A stretch of DNA of 64,000 bases from Pedobacter sp. ISL-64 (lineage in GTDB: Bacteria; Bacteroidota; Bacteroidia; Sphingobacteriales; Sphingobacteriaceae), in assembly GCF_018613605.1 (NCBI RefSeq), contig NZ_JAGGPU010000019.1, forward strand, positions 114,256 to 178,255, written 5' to 3'. A model generated the notes under the pieces. That model ran no database searches. It was given only the letters and a program-made list of their open reading frames with translations, and was not told the DNA's origin. A program made the position numbers and the translations under genes. Shown in pieces: positions 1 to 7,292 of the stretch. Every line of letters starts with the position of its first letter. The first letter of the stretch is position 1.

Positions 1-2
1 TT

Positions 3-40
3 AAAAAGGGACATTTTTTAACAATGCCCCTTTTTTTTAT
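3..40 (+). terminator. Rho-independent terminator of an upstream gene outside the window
   Basis: An A-rich/G-rich left arm (AAAAAGGG, then CATT) pairs with AATG and CCCTTTTTTTT across a short loop and runs into a T tract on the plus strand. The A tract on the left makes it usable from both sides. It most likely ends a plus-strand gene lying left of the window. Confidence 0.75.
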
Positions 41-88
41 TTGAAACAACGTGCCTAAAAATGCGTGATAGATTATTTAGCTACTTAA

Positions 89-150
89 CCATCATTTCGA
101 CTGAAGTGAAGCGGAACGGAGAAATCTGTTTAAGAGATCCTTCGACTACG
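89..150. repeat. Partial palindromic repeat, GTCATTTCGA class
   Basis: The left half of a repeat seen elsewhere here at 10088, 40793, 42680 and 61650: a variant of the CATTTCGA end, then a GAAGTG-type block, then GAGAAATCT. The right arm is degraded, ending in a CCTTCGACTACGCTAC-like half. Short open frames across it are repeat by-products, not genes. Confidence 0.6.
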
Positions 151-179
151 CTACAATTGATAGACCCCAATAGAAGGGG

Positions 180-286
180 CGTCATCTCGACTGTAGCGCA
201 GTCCCGAACTTTCGGGAGAGAGATCTTTGTACCAAGTTATTGAGATCAAATTTAAAAGATTTCTCCACTGCGGTCGAAATGACGAT
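180..286. repeat. Palindromic repeat, GTCATTTCGA class, full copy
   Basis: Starts with CGTCATCTCGACTG and ends with CGGTCGAAATGACG, so the two ends are near-perfect inverted repeats. An internal CCCGAACTTTCGGG hairpin and a GAGAGAGATCT block match the copies at 40793 and 42680. The rest of 1-500 holds only this, the partial copy before it and a low-complexity T tract near 470. Confidence 0.8.
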
Positions 287-500
287 ATTTCAAGATTATT
301 CACCTGCTTTATCCATCTATCATTTATATTGACTTTATACAATAAATTATCCCTCAGAATGACAAACAAAAAAGAAACGGGGATTCCACCCTTAGGCAGT
401 ATCCCCGTCATCTAAATTAACGCTCTCACATACATAAACGCTGTAAATAGAATATATTGTGTGCAGCTTAATTTTTTTTATTTTTTTTTCTATAAATGAG

Positions 501-1487
501 TTAAACCTGCAAAACAGGTACGGCTTTATGGTATTTGTTCCGGTACTCAATCGGTGTTAAACCGGTAATTTTTTTGAAAACATCTCTAAACGATTTTGTG
601 TCTGTATAACCTACATCAAACATCACCTCAGTTATGTTTTTTCTGCTCGACTCGAAACTTCGCTTGGCAGCCTCAATTTTAACCCTTTGAATGTATTCAA
701 TTACTGTATTTTTGGTCGCACTTTTAAATCTCCGCTCAAAACTTCTTCTACCCAATGCCAGCATATCGGCCAGTTGATCTACCGTAATCCGATCCTGGTA
801 ATTGCCATCAATAAATTCCTGTGCCTTTTTGATTTTTGCATCTTCATGCCCCTTCTGTCCTTGAAACATCATAAAAGCCAGCTGACTCTCGCGATCGATA
901 TCAATAGCGAAGTATTTTGCCGCTAAAATGGCGGTATCTCTATCCGTATGTTTTTCAACCAGGTATAAAAGTAAGTTCCAGTAAGAGTTTGCACCACCGC
1001 TAGAGTATAAACCCTGAGCATCGGTAATAATACTACCATCAACCAGCTCTACTTCAGGAAACATCTCTCTAAACTGGTTGGCAAACAGCCAATGCGTAGA
1101 ACATTTTCGCCCATCTAACAAGCCGGTTGCAGCCAGTAAAAATGCACCCATACAGAGCGAAGCTACTTCTGCACCTTTAGCATGATGTTTTATAATCCAG
1201 GGTAGTAGCTCCTGGTTAGCTTCCATCGCATAACCTATATTGCCGCTAATGGCTGGTACAAATATAAGATCGGTATGCTCAACCTCATGCAACAGTTTAT
1301 CGGCGTGCACCGAAAAAAGGCTATTGTTTAACCTCACCTCTTTCGTCATCCCTATAAGCTCAACTTTAAAAAGCGGGAGTTTGCCCGATGCCTGTAAAAA
1401 CTCGTTAACAGCGGTAAATAGATAGCGGGGATCTGCAATGGCTTCAATCACGGCAGTCTCTGGAATTAAGATAGATACATGTTTCAT
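501..1487 (-). CDS. GlxA-type AraC-family transcriptional regulator (DJ-1/PfpI + HTH)
   Basis: Predicted DNA-binding regulator of 328 residues. Residues about 4-175 form a DJ-1/PfpI-like class I amidotransferase fold, with Cys112 in ASLCMGAFLLAATGLL at the nucleophile-elbow position. Residues about 220-320 carry the paired helix-turn-helix of AraC proteins, ending in the family signature GYTDTKSFRDVFKKITGLTP. GlxA-type members usually sense a small molecule with the inactive amidotransferase domain; the ligand here is unknown. The ATG at 1487 matches the usual start of the family (MKHVSILIP). The gene is divergent from the operon at 1617-2841, its likely target. The shared control region has a direct repeat and two promoter-like sequences. 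Confidence 0.9.
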   Translation of the reverse strand: MKHVSILIPETAVIEAIADPRYLFTAVNEFLQASGKLPLFKVELIGMTKEVRLNNSLFSVHADKLLHEVEHTDLIFVPAISGNIGYAMEANQELLPWIIKHHAKGAEVASLCMGAFLLAATGLLDGRKCSTHWLFANQFREMFPEVELVDGSIITDAQGLYSSGGANSYWNLLLYLVEKHTDRDTAILAAKYFAIDIDRESQLAFMMFQGQKGHEDAKIKKAQEFIDGNYQDRITVDQLADMLALGRRSFERRFKSATKNTVIEYIQRVKIEAAKRSFESSRKNITEVMFDVGYTDTKSFRDVFKKITGLTPIEYRNKYHKAVPVLQV

Positions 1488-1491
1488 AATC

Positions 1492-1537
1492 CAAATATAA
1501 CGAGGCTAATTGTCGTAAACAACCCCCGCAATTGTCG
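1492..1537 (-). promoter_or_regulatory. Promoter of the AraC gene overlapped by a direct-repeat operator
   Basis: On the minus strand TTG (1522-1520), a 20-nt spacer and TATATTTG (1499-1492) match the Bacteroidota consensus (-33 TTG, -7 TAnnTTTG). AATTGTCG occurs twice in the same direction, at 1508-1515 and 1530-1537, start points 22 bp apart, or two helical turns as expected for AraC-type half-sites. One copy lies in the spacer and one just upstream of the -33 box, which suggests autoregulation. The -7 box ends only four bases before the ATG. Confidence 0.5.
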
Positions 1538-1547
1538 CTTCTACATA

Positions 1548-1578
1548 TTTAGCTTGTTAATTTCTGCCCGTATGTTTG
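1548..1578 (+). promoter_or_regulatory. Candidate promoter of the GyrI-like/VOC/DoxX operon
   Basis: TTTA (1548-1551), a 19-nt spacer and an exact TATGTTTG (1571-1578) resemble the TTTG/TAnnTTTG promoter. The distal AATTGTCG half-site (1530-1537) lies just upstream of the -33 element, a place where an AraC protein could activate. This is inferred from consensus only. Confidence 0.35.
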
Positions 1579-1616
1579 TGTTGTTAATCGTTTACAGTTG
1601 AATCTTTAAAGCGGTA

Positions 1617-2042
1617 ATGCCGATAATGACAATGGAAGAGTATATTTTAAATGAGGATATTAAGGTAATGTGTATTACTGCCGAATCTTTCCCAAACGGA
1701 GTTTTAGCGGCACATCAAAAACTTCATGCCCTGTTTCCACTTGATAAGCAACGCAGGTATTTTGGAATAAGCAGGCCTAACGAAAAGCGGGAGATTATTT
1801 ATAAGGCTGCCGTTGAAGAAATAACAGATGGCGAAGCTGAGAAATTTGATGTCGAAGCCTTTACCATAAAGAAAGGAACATTTATTAGTGAAGTGCTTTC
1901 CGATTTTATGAAAGATGTTAGCCAGATTGGGAAGAGCTTCGAAAAATTGCTCAATCAATCCAACATTGATCCAAACGGCTATTGCCTCGAAATGTATATT
2001 AACGAAACCGATGTGCGCTTAATGGTAGGCATCAAAAAATAA
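1617..2042 (+). CDS. Small protein resembling GyrI-like effector-binding domain
   Basis: A soluble protein of 141 residues with no signal peptide or membrane segment. The spacing of its FGISRP, IIYKAAVEEI and YCLEMYIN segments resembles GyrI-like/AraC effector-binding domains without a DNA-binding part. I assign this weakly, from pattern only. In-frame ATGs at 1626 and 1632 are alternative starts. It is the first gene of a tight run with the VOC gene (5-nt gap) and the DoxX-like gene, and is divergent from the AraC regulator. If the domain call is right it may bind a small molecule or act as an accessory of that regulator; otherwise its function is unknown. Confidence 0.55.
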   Translation: MPIMTMEEYILNEDIKVMCITAESFPNGVLAAHQKLHALFPLDKQRRYFGISRPNEKREIIYKAAVEEITDGEAEKFDVEAFTIKKGTFISEVLSDFMKDVSQIGKSFEKLLNQSNIDPNGYCLEMYINETDVRLMVGIKK

Positions 2043-2047
2043 ATCAA

Positions 2048-2461
2048 TTGGCAAGTATAAATTCATATCTCACTTTTAATGGCAACTGCCGCGAAGCAAT
2101 GACATTCTATCAGGGTTGTTTGGGAGGAGAATTGACCTTCGAAACCATTGGAGAATCGCTTATTGTTGACAAAATGCCCAATATTATGAAGCGGAGTATT
2201 ATGCATGCTGTTTTGGCTAAAGATGATTTGGTGATTATGGCAACAGATATGGTAGAAGAACGCGGATTAATTAAGGGAAATTCGATTGCTATGATGCTGA
2301 ATTGTAATTCGGAAGAAGAGGCCCAGGCTTTTTACCGTAAACTTTCAGCAGGAGGGAAGGCCTCGCATCCATTACAGGAAACATTTTGGGGAGCACTTTT
2401 TGGCGATTTAACAGATCGCTTTGGGAATAACTGGTTAATAAACTACGATAAAAACAAATAA
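2048..2461 (+). CDS. VOC-family protein, PhnB/glyoxalase-like
   Basis: A single-unit vicinal-oxygen-chelate protein of 137 residues. The N terminus (INSYLTFNGNCREAMTFYQ, then LGGELTFETIG) is typical of PhnB-type members, and the C terminus FWGALFGDLTDRFGNNWLINY is the conserved VOC closing strand. The upstream stop at 2040-2042 and the lack of an ATG before residue 18 force a TTG start at 2048, which gives exactly the usual family N terminus. PhnB-type members are often of unknown substrate and may bind metal or small hydrophobic ligands. It lies between the GyrI-like and DoxX-like genes with gaps of 5 and 2 nt, so it is surely co-transcribed with them. Confidence 0.85.
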   Translation: MASINSYLTFNGNCREAMTFYQGCLGGELTFETIGESLIVDKMPNIMKRSIMHAVLAKDDLVIMATDMVEERGLIKGNSIAMMLNCNSEEEAQAFYRKLSAGGKASHPLQETFWGALFGDLTDRFGNNWLINYDKNK

Positions 2462-2463
2462 AT

Positions 2464-2841
2464 ATGAAGAAGCTAAAAACATGGTATTGGATTGCCACCA
2501 TTATTTTTGCATTAATGATGATTATGGATGGCGTTGGCGGAATTACTCAACAGGAAGCAGGCAAAGAAGTGCTTAAACACCTCGGTTACCCGATGTATCT
2601 GCTCATCATTGTTGGCATTGCAAAACTGCTTGGGGCGGCATCCATCCTTCAAAATAAATTTAAAGTCATTAAAGAATGGGCCTATGCAGGTTTTGCCATT
2701 AATTTTATCGGCGCCTTTGCCTCCAGGGCATTTGTTGGCGATGGCATATCGCTTTTAATCCCTCCACTTATTGCCCTGTTAATTATGTTTATCCCATACA
2801 TTTTGTGGAAGAAACTGGCATCAAATGTTAAAATTAGTTAA
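2464..2841 (+). CDS. DoxX-like inner-membrane protein
   Basis: A hydrophobic protein of 125 residues with four predicted membrane helices, at about residues 7-25, 43-62, 70-90 and 98-117. The pattern GVGGITQQ..., LGYPMYLLIIVGIAKLLGA and AGFAINFIGAFASR is that of the DoxX-like family (DoxX_2), quinone-oxidoreductase-related small membrane proteins whose exact role is mostly unknown. It starts 2 nt after the VOC gene and ends the three-gene unit. A link to oxidative or electrophile stress would fit a GlxA regulator and a VOC protein, but that is inference. Confidence 0.8.
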   Translation: MKKLKTWYWIATIIFALMMIMDGVGGITQQEAGKEVLKHLGYPMYLLIIVGIAKLLGAASILQNKFKVIKEWAYAGFAINFIGAFASRAFVGDGISLLIPPLIALLIMFIPYILWKKLASNVKIS

Positions 2842-2861
2842 AACTAAACGGCTAGTTTAGG

Positions 2862-2896
2862 TTGCGGCTTTTCAGAACCAAATATTGTTAACTTTG
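2862..2896 (+). promoter_or_regulatory. Candidate promoter upstream of the secreted hydrolase
   Basis: TTG at 2862 and an exact TAnnTTTG match (TAACTTTG, 2889-2896), with a spacer slightly longer than usual. The predicted leader to the ATG at 2998 is about 95 nt and shows no obvious riboswitch. Confidence 0.35.
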
Positions 2897-2997
2897 GGTA
2901 TTGTAAACAACCAAACACAATACATGAACCATCATGATTTTTTAAATCCAGAAAAGGATTAATCATGAAGTCTCATTACCATTAAAACAAAACACGG

Positions 2998-4317
2998 ATG
3001 AAAAAAAGCCTTTTATTTATAATCGCTTTATTATTTACAAGTACAGCATTTTCTCAAAATGTGATCCAGCTGTTCAACGGTGCAAACGACTTTTTTAAAC
3101 TGTTGCAGGAAGAGAAGTTTAAAGATGCCCACGCTTTCTTTGACGATACTTTAAAAACGAAGTTAACGGAAGAAAGTTTAAAGAAACTTTGGGGAGATAT
3201 TGGAGCAAAATATGGGAAGGCAGAATCGCTAGATGCCGTTCAAAGTAAAGCTCAGGGCGAGTTTTTCGCAGTAACGGTAGAAGGTAAATTTGCCAACGGG
3301 GATCAGAACTTTATTTTAGGTTTTAATAAACTACAGAAAATCGTCGGAATCTTCCTCGCGCCGTCGCGAAAAGCGGCCGCTTATTTAAAACCAACTTATG
3401 GTGATACCAGTTTATACAAAGAAAAATCGGTATATATTGGGCCGGCAGGAAAACAGTTGGCAGCCATTATCACCACGCCAAAAAATGCTAAAAATTTCCC
3501 TATCGTGGTCTTTGTGCATGGCTCTGGTCCGGCAGATATGGATGAATCAGTTGGTGCGAATAAACCCTTTAAAGATTTAGCTGGCGGTTTAGCCTCCAAA
3601 GGCATTGCTTCTGTTCGTTATGTAAAACGGACCTTAATCTATCCGAATGAATTTAATAAAGCATTTACAGTAAAAGAAGAAGTGCTGGATGATGCAACTG
3701 CAGCTATTGCACTCGCAAAAACTGTTGTTGGCGCTAATCCTAAAGCTGTTTATGTATTTGGCCATAGTTTAGGCGGAATGCTGGCACCTAAAATGGCCAC
3801 CATTACACCTGATTTAGCAGGAATTATTTTGGCAGCAACACCTGCCAGAAAACTAACAGATATTATTGTTGATCAGAATAAGTATATGTTCGATCAGGCT
3901 AACGATACAACAGCTGCCTTTAAAAAGCAACTGGCAGATGCTTACGTGGAAATTGATAAAAGCAGGATTTCGCAGTTGGGAACTACCATAAAACCTGATT
4001 CTTTAATTTTAGGACTGCCTGCAAAATATTGGACAGATTTAAATACCTACAATCAGGTTGCTGTAGCAAAAAGCCTTTCGAAACCTAAAATATACGTATT
4101 ACAGGGCGGTAATGATTTTCAGGTGGGCAAAGTAGATTTTGATTTATGGAATGCTGCCTTAAGTAAAAAGAAAAATGTGGTTCTTAAATTTTACCCGGAT
4201 TTAAACCACCTGTTAAGTTCTCAAACCGAAAAGGGTACAATGGCCCAGTATCAAGCAGCGGTAAGCGTATCCGAAACTTTAGTTAACGATATTGCATCAT
4301 GGATTAAGGCCAAATAA
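2998..4317 (+). CDS. Secreted alpha/beta hydrolase with N-terminal DUF3887-like domain
   Basis: A protein of 439 residues with a cleavable signal peptide ending near Ala17-Gln20 (TSTAFSQ). Residues about 25-115 resemble the DUF3887 domain found at the front of many bacterial hydrolases (FFKLLQEEKFKDAHAFF). The rest is an alpha/beta hydrolase: oxyanion region VFVHGSGPADMD, nucleophile elbow GHSLGG with Ser257, acid region near LQGGNDFQV and catalytic His in DLNHLLS. Proteins of this build act in the periplasm or outside the cell on esters or peptides; the substrate cannot be told. It stands alone, with its own candidate promoter and a strong terminator at 4344. Confidence 0.88.
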   Translation: MKKSLLFIIALLFTSTAFSQNVIQLFNGANDFFKLLQEEKFKDAHAFFDDTLKTKLTEESLKKLWGDIGAKYGKAESLDAVQSKAQGEFFAVTVEGKFANGDQNFILGFNKLQKIVGIFLAPSRKAAAYLKPTYGDTSLYKEKSVYIGPAGKQLAAIITTPKNAKNFPIVVFVHGSGPADMDESVGANKPFKDLAGGLASKGIASVRYVKRTLIYPNEFNKAFTVKEEVLDDATAAIALAKTVVGANPKAVYVFGHSLGGMLAPKMATITPDLAGIILAATPARKLTDIIVDQNKYMFDQANDTTAAFKKQLADAYVEIDKSRISQLGTTIKPDSLILGLPAKYWTDLNTYNQVAVAKSLSKPKIYVLQGGNDFQVGKVDFDLWNAALSKKKNVVLKFYPDLNHLLSSQTEKGTMAQYQAAVSVSETLVNDIASWIKAK

Positions 4318-4343
4318 AATTAAATCATCTAATCGATAAAGAA

Positions 4344-4373
4344 AAGCTCCGACCAAATTCGGAGCTTTTTTTG
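4344..4373 (+). terminator. Rho-independent terminator after the secreted hydrolase
   Basis: AAGCTCCGA pairs perfectly with TCGGAGCTT around a six-base loop, followed by a run of seven T on the plus strand, 27 nt after the stop codon. Confidence 0.9.
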
Positions 4374-4475
4374 TGCATTTAGTTTCTTTACATCCTGTAT
4401 TCGCTCCATTAATTAACAAACAATTCAAAATATGAGCGGTTTAAGTTTAGAGCATCTCATCTTAAATCGTTTGTT

Positions 4476-5444
4476 ATGGCAAAGAATAAAATCACATTAA
4501 AAGGAATATGGGGCATTTTAAAAGCATCGTTTACAGGATTTAATGATCATAAAGTAACGAAACTTAGTGGCTCATTAGCCTATTATACGGTGTTTTCCAT
4601 GGCGCCACTGCTCGTGGTTATTATTTCTTTGTGCGGTATATTTTTAGGGAGAGAAATAGCCGAAGGACAGGTTTATGCCCAGCTTGAGGGATTTTTAGGT
4701 AGAGAATCGGCCGTTTCCTTACAGCAGTTAATCAAGAATGCTTATTTGGATGGAAAAAGTACAATCGCTTTAATTATCGGTATCATAACCCTATTAATTG
4801 GGGCGACTACCGTTTTTGGCGATATTCAGGATTCTATTAATACCATATGGGGTTTAAAACCGAAGCCGAAAAGAGGGTGGGTGAAGCTGTTGCAAAACCG
4901 TTTCCTATCGTTTTCTGTAATTATCAGTTTAGGTTTTGTACTGCTGGTTTCGCTAGCGGTTACATCTGTACTCGATGCCTTTAGTGATCGCTTGCAAGCC
5001 CGCTTTGCCGAAATATCTGTTGTCGTATTTTACATCCTTAATCAAATTGTAACCTTGGCTGTTATTTCATTAATATTCGGTGTAATATTTAAGGTATTAC
5101 CAGATGCAATTATAAAATGGCATGATGTAATTGCTGGTGCAATAGTTACCGCTTTACTATTTATGATTGGTAAATTTGCCATTTCACTTTATATAGGGCA
5201 GAGCGATGTTGGGAGTACTTATGGCGCAACAGGCTCATTGGTAGTTGTGCTTTTATGGACTTATTATTCTTCTATCATTTTATATTTTGGTGCCGAATTT
5301 ACCAAGGCTTATGCAGTTGCTTTTGGATCTGAAATTTACCCTTCTCATTATGCGGTTACCACAAAAGAAATTGAGATAGAAACAGGGCGTAAATCCATTC
5401 AGGATAATCATCCCGAAATTAAAAAAGAGGTTAAGAAAGTTTAA
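4476..5444 (+). CDS. YihY/BrkB-family inner-membrane protein (copy 1)
   Basis: A 322-residue integral membrane protein with about six helices and the family start motif LSGSLAYYT at residues 30-38, the mid-protein TTVFGDIQDSINTIWGLKP segment, and the late SLVVVLLWTYYSSIILYFGAEFT stretch (given here only as a description of position, about residues 255-280). YihY/BrkB proteins were once called ribonuclease BN, a misassignment; their role is still unclear. A second, similar copy lies at 31819-32850 behind tamL. Only 6 nt separate its stop from that of the convergent YjbQ-type gene. Confidence 0.92.
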   Translation: MAKNKITLKGIWGILKASFTGFNDHKVTKLSGSLAYYTVFSMAPLLVVIISLCGIFLGREIAEGQVYAQLEGFLGRESAVSLQQLIKNAYLDGKSTIALIIGIITLLIGATTVFGDIQDSINTIWGLKPKPKRGWVKLLQNRFLSFSVIISLGFVLLVSLAVTSVLDAFSDRLQARFAEISVVVFYILNQIVTLAVISLIFGVIFKVLPDAIIKWHDVIAGAIVTALLFMIGKFAISLYIGQSDVGSTYGATGSLVVVLLWTYYSSIILYFGAEFTKAYAVAFGSEIYPSHYAVTTKEIEIETGRKSIQDNHPEIKKEVKKV

Positions 5445-5450
5445 AATTAT

Positions 5451-5873
5451 TTATTCGCCCCAAGCTGTAACGATTAATCTTCTTTGGCCGCCATGGTTGC
5501 GGTGCTCGCAAAGATAAATGCCCTGCCAGGTACCAAGCGCTAATCTACCGTTTCTAATCGGAATGGTTACTGAACTGCCCAAAAGTGCCGATTTTAAATG
5601 GGCAGGCATGTCGTCCGATCCTTCATAGTCATGCTCATAATCGGGATCATTTTCTTTTACAGTTTTATTAAAGAACATTTCAAAATCAACCCTAACCGTA
5701 GGATCTGCATTTTCATTGATGGTAAGCGAAGCAGAAGTATGCTGTATAAAAACCTGGCAAATGCCAATGTTAATCTCATCAATTTGAGGTAAAGCATCTT
5801 CAACCTCGTCGGTAATGATATGGAAACCCCTTCTTCTTTCTCTAAGTGCTAAAGTTTGTTGGTATATTTTCAT
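5451..5873 (-). CDS. YjbQ/UPF0047-family protein
   Basis: A compact soluble protein of 140 residues, the full usual length of the family. It carries the family motifs FIQHTSASLTINENADP (about residues 42-58) and, near the end, GRLALGTWQGIYLCEHR, which supply the conserved His, Glu and Trp residues of the putative active site. Members can replace thiamine-phosphate synthase weakly in E. coli when overproduced and are often annotated as secondary thiamine-phosphate synthases, but the true cellular role is not settled. It is transcribed alone, convergent with the YihY gene. Confidence 0.92.
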   Translation of the reverse strand: MKIYQQTLALRERRRGFHIITDEVEDALPQIDEINIGICQVFIQHTSASLTINENADPTVRVDFEMFFNKTVKENDPDYEHDYEGSDDMPAHLKSALLGSSVTIPIRNGRLALGTWQGIYLCEHRNHGGQRRLIVTAWGE

Positions 5874-5974
5874 TGATTTTAATTCATTTTAGATTTCTGG
5901 AACATTGTATCGCGGAAATTGATATATTTTCAGATTGGTCAGACGCTGTCTGACTTTTTCAATTCAGGGCGATC

Positions 5975-6085
5975 CGTCATGTTGAATTTATTTTAAAAGC
6001 AGAATAGTACTTTAATTGTCTTGTAGCTACTTCGTGGTCAGCATCTTTCTTGTGTTTAGGACCCTGAAATGAATTCAGGGTGACG
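5975..6085. repeat. Palindromic repeat, GTCATGCTGAATT class
   Basis: Begins CGTCATGTTGAATTTATTT and ends CCTGAAATGAATTCAGGGTGACG. The right half matches the copies at 16030, 19351 and 31698; the middle is expanded. Nothing else is recognisable between 5874 and 6134. Confidence 0.75.
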
Positions 6086-6134
6086 ATCGTAAGAAATTCC
6101 ATTTAAAATCACCCTTTAAATTAACCATAAGATT

Positions 6135-7169
6135 TTATTTCAAAAATTCTACATTCCATATTTTCTCTGCTTTTCTGCCAATCAACCAAAAAGATGCAGC
6201 CATTACAGAAAAAAACAAAGCTTTATGCCAGCTGTCCCAGAAATACTCAAAATAGCGCGTGTAGAGGTTAATGAAGAGAAAGGTAATGCCAAATTCGCGG
6301 GCAATGTCATCACGGTATTTTAAACCAAAGAGCGTACTTGCTACACAGACAGCTCCTGAAATTAATGCCCAATAAAACAAGCTTAGTTGCCTAACCTTAT
6401 ACCATTCTTCTAAACTGGCAAAGTTGCCAAATACTGATAAGGCCCAAAGCGAGACAAACAAATAAACCATTCCTGCGATATAAGTAACCTGAAAGAAGTT
6501 GTGTGTTTTGGGGAAAGCTTTCATAATAAACGACGCTGCGGTTAATGCAGCGCCAAAAACTACAAAGCGCAAAGGATAATTCATGCCAAGGAAGTAATAA
6601 TTCCAACGGCTTAAATAACCTGTTTCGGTACCAAACCAGGCACCTAAAGATATCAAAGCAAAAATCCAGATTAAACGCGAATTGAATATATAACCTAAAG
6701 CACCATAAATGAAAACTGATATTAGGATAAGGATGGAGAAATTGCCAGATCCATTGTCTAGTACCTTCCCGAAATAAGCAATGGCATTTGCGGTAAGTAA
6801 AATTGCTGAGAAAACGATAGCTTCATTACTAAACTTTAAATGGGCCAGTTTCTTTTTTCGCTTAAAACCTAAGATATAAAGCCATGCTGCCAATCCGCCA
6901 GAAACAATAGCAATTACGATGTTTGGTGTATTGTAAACCCGTTTTAAATAGTTTAAGATGGAGTTATCAATGAGTAGCGAACCTAGTGCAATAAAACCAC
7001 AAGCCAAAGCTACCCAAAAAGCATACTGTGCCAGGCGTAACCAATCGAAGTTTTTGGCTTCATAACTTTTGCGGAGTTTATCGCCGGTTTCGTTATTAAT
7101 TAAGCCGTCACTTTGCCATTGCTCAATCATATCATCAAGAAACTCACTCTTTTCTCTATCAACTTTCAT
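6135..7169 (-). CDS. DUF2157-like multi-pass membrane protein
   Basis: A 344-residue protein. The first 45 residues are soluble and charged (FLDDMIEQWQSDGLI), as in DUF2157 proteins, and the rest folds into about nine predicted membrane helices rich in Phe, Trp and Tyr. The function of the family is unknown. The gene has its own space, with the gap to the antiporter gene holding a low-complexity inverted repeat (7199-7290). I am confident that it is a real gene because of its length and codon pattern, less so about the exact family. Confidence 0.75.
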   Translation of the reverse strand: MKVDREKSEFLDDMIEQWQSDGLINNETGDKLRKSYEAKNFDWLRLAQYAFWVALACGFIALGSLLIDNSILNYLKRVYNTPNIVIAIVSGGLAAWLYILGFKRKKKLAHLKFSNEAIVFSAILLTANAIAYFGKVLDNGSGNFSILILISVFIYGALGYIFNSRLIWIFALISLGAWFGTETGYLSRWNYYFLGMNYPLRFVVFGAALTAASFIMKAFPKTHNFFQVTYIAGMVYLFVSLWALSVFGNFASLEEWYKVRQLSLFYWALISGAVCVASTLFGLKYRDDIAREFGITFLFINLYTRYFEYFWDSWHKALFFSVMAASFWLIGRKAEKIWNVEFLK

Positions 7170-7198
7170 AGGTTAGGTTATATACGAAGATAGTTTTT

Positions 7199-7290
7199 TT
7201 GGTCGGAAGTCAGAAGTCAGAGGGCCGCAAGAGAAAAAACATACTATCTATGCATCTAGACTCCCGACTTCGGACTAATGACTTGGGACT
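7199..7290. repeat. Low-complexity hairpin element (GGAAGTC type)
   Basis: The left arm (GTCGGAAGTCAGAAGTCAG) is built from repeats of a GAAGTC word. The right arm (CTCCCGACTTCGGAC, then GACTTGGGAC) is its inverted counterpart, separated by about 40 unrelated bases. Same lexical type as the inserts in ispG (60488-60560) and ribF (10416-10475). Confidence 0.55.
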
Positions 7291-7292
7291 AA

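Noticed and set aside
61..415. Three short overlapping reading frames on both strands
   Set aside because: They lie across two GTCATTTCGA-class palindromes and follow the repeat, not a gene; no start context or family resemblance.
5938..5958. Hairpin GTCAGAC-gct-GTCTGAC followed by T5 as a terminator
   Set aside because: The T run is on the plus strand, but no plus-strand gene ends there; the neighbouring genes are on the minus strand. Probably chance or part of the adjacent repeat region.
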